The translations under genes were made by a program, and so were the position numbers. DNA of 6,106 bases. Origin: a bacterium (GTDB lineage: Bacteria > Eremiobacterota > Eremiobacteria > Baltobacterales > Baltobacteraceae). The notes beneath the pieces were generated by a model. That model made no database searches. It saw only the letters and a list, made by a program, of their open reading frames with translations, and was not told where the DNA came from. Each line of letters starts with the position of its first letter. Positions within the stretch are counted from its first letter, which is position 1. Positions 5,935-6,106 of the stretch are shown here, piece after piece. The stretch spans positions 1-6,106 of the forward strand of contig JAJYHP010000175.1 of the NCBI GenBank assembly GCA_021784715.1. Direction: 5' to 3'.

Positions 5935-6008
5935 GCGGGTATGATGTAATGGTAGCCTGCGACCTTCCCAAGGTTGATGCGTGGGTTCGATTCCCACTAC
6001 CCGCTCCA
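5935..6008 (+). tRNA. tRNA-Gly (anticodon CCC)
   Basis: The acceptor stem GCGGGTA/TACCCGC (5935-5941 with 5998-6004) is perfect. The anticodon stem CGACC/GGTTG has one G-T pair and holds the loop TTCCCAA, with anticodon CCC at 5967-5969. The T stem GTGGG/CCCAC encloses TTCGATT. The discriminator is T (6005), as usual for bacterial Gly, and CCA is encoded (6006-6008). The D stem is weak: ATGT (5944-5947) against GCCT (5955-5958) gives one T-C mismatch and one T-G pair. The gene is probably co-transcribed with tRNA-Cys, which starts five bases after its CCA. Confidence 0.95.
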
Positions 6009-6012
6009 GTCC

Positions 6013-6087
6013 GGCGACGTAGCCAAGTGGTAAGGCAGGGCTCTGCAAAAGCCCCATTCGGCAGTTCGAATCTGCCCGTCGCCTCCA
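6013..6087 (+). tRNA. tRNA-Cys (anticodon GCA)
   Basis: The acceptor stem is GGCGACG/CGTCGCC (6013-6019 with 6077-6083). The D stem is GCC/GGC. The anticodon stem GGGCT/AGCCC surrounds the loop CTGCAAA, with anticodon GCA at 6045-6047. The T stem GGCAG/CTGCC surrounds TTCGAAT. Discriminator T (6084) is the Cys identity base, and CCA is encoded (6085-6087). A four-base spacer (6009-6012) separates it from tRNA-Gly, implying one precursor. The last 19 bases of the window show no terminator, so the unit may continue beyond the edge. Confidence 0.96.
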
Positions 6088-6106
6088 GCTCGCTCCCTCG
6101 ATGCGT

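Noticed and set aside
5689..6057. A minus-strand frame reading VVGIEPTHQPWEGRRLPLH
   Set aside because: It is the antisense of tRNA-Gly and part of tRNA-Cys, a well-known false protein. The rest overlaps the real DUF4239 gene.

Overview
The window is a piece of a moderately high-GC bacterial chromosome (roughly 60% GC by eye) holding ordinary housekeeping and accessory genes: six protein-coding genes whose family or domain can be named, one membrane-protein gene that cannot, and three tRNA genes. Genes are tightly packed on both strands. The two solute-binding proteins carry cleavable signal peptides without a lipobox, which suggests soluble periplasmic proteins and so a cell with two membranes. 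All three tRNAs encode their 3' CCA. The palindrome CGATCG is strikingly frequent. This would fit a high-GC diderm lineage such as Vulcanimicrobiota/Eremiobacterota or a proteobacterium, but the taxonomy is a weak inference.

Layout, left to right. (1) A small hotdog-fold acyl-CoA thioesterase (+) converges on a GAF-GGDEF diguanylate cyclase (-); their stop codons overlap by 12 bp. (2) A tRNA-Val(GAC) unit follows, with a good sigma70-type promoter and an intrinsic terminator. (3) Two tandem paralogous periplasmic amino-acid-type binding proteins (+) are separated by 3 nt and appear to form a two-gene operon with no permease or ATPase. (4) A dienelactone hydrolase (-) has its full Cys-Asp-His triad and is divergent from (5) an unassigned multi-spanning membrane protein (+). 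The C-terminus of that protein is laid out like a pore loop plus inner helix of a tetrameric cation channel, but without the usual filter. (6) A DUF4239 (bestrophin-like) membrane protein (-) converges on it. (7) Divergent from that gene is a tRNA pair, Gly(CCC) then Cys(GCA), at the right edge.

The genes do not form one pathway. Apart from the binding-protein pair and the tRNA pair they look like independent transcription units. No mobile element, CRISPR array, defence system or biosynthetic cluster is visible. The points most worth checking are the orphan binding-protein pair, the channel-like membrane protein, two mutually exclusive hairpins ahead of the dienelactone hydrolase (one hides its ribosome binding site), and the excess of CGATCG.
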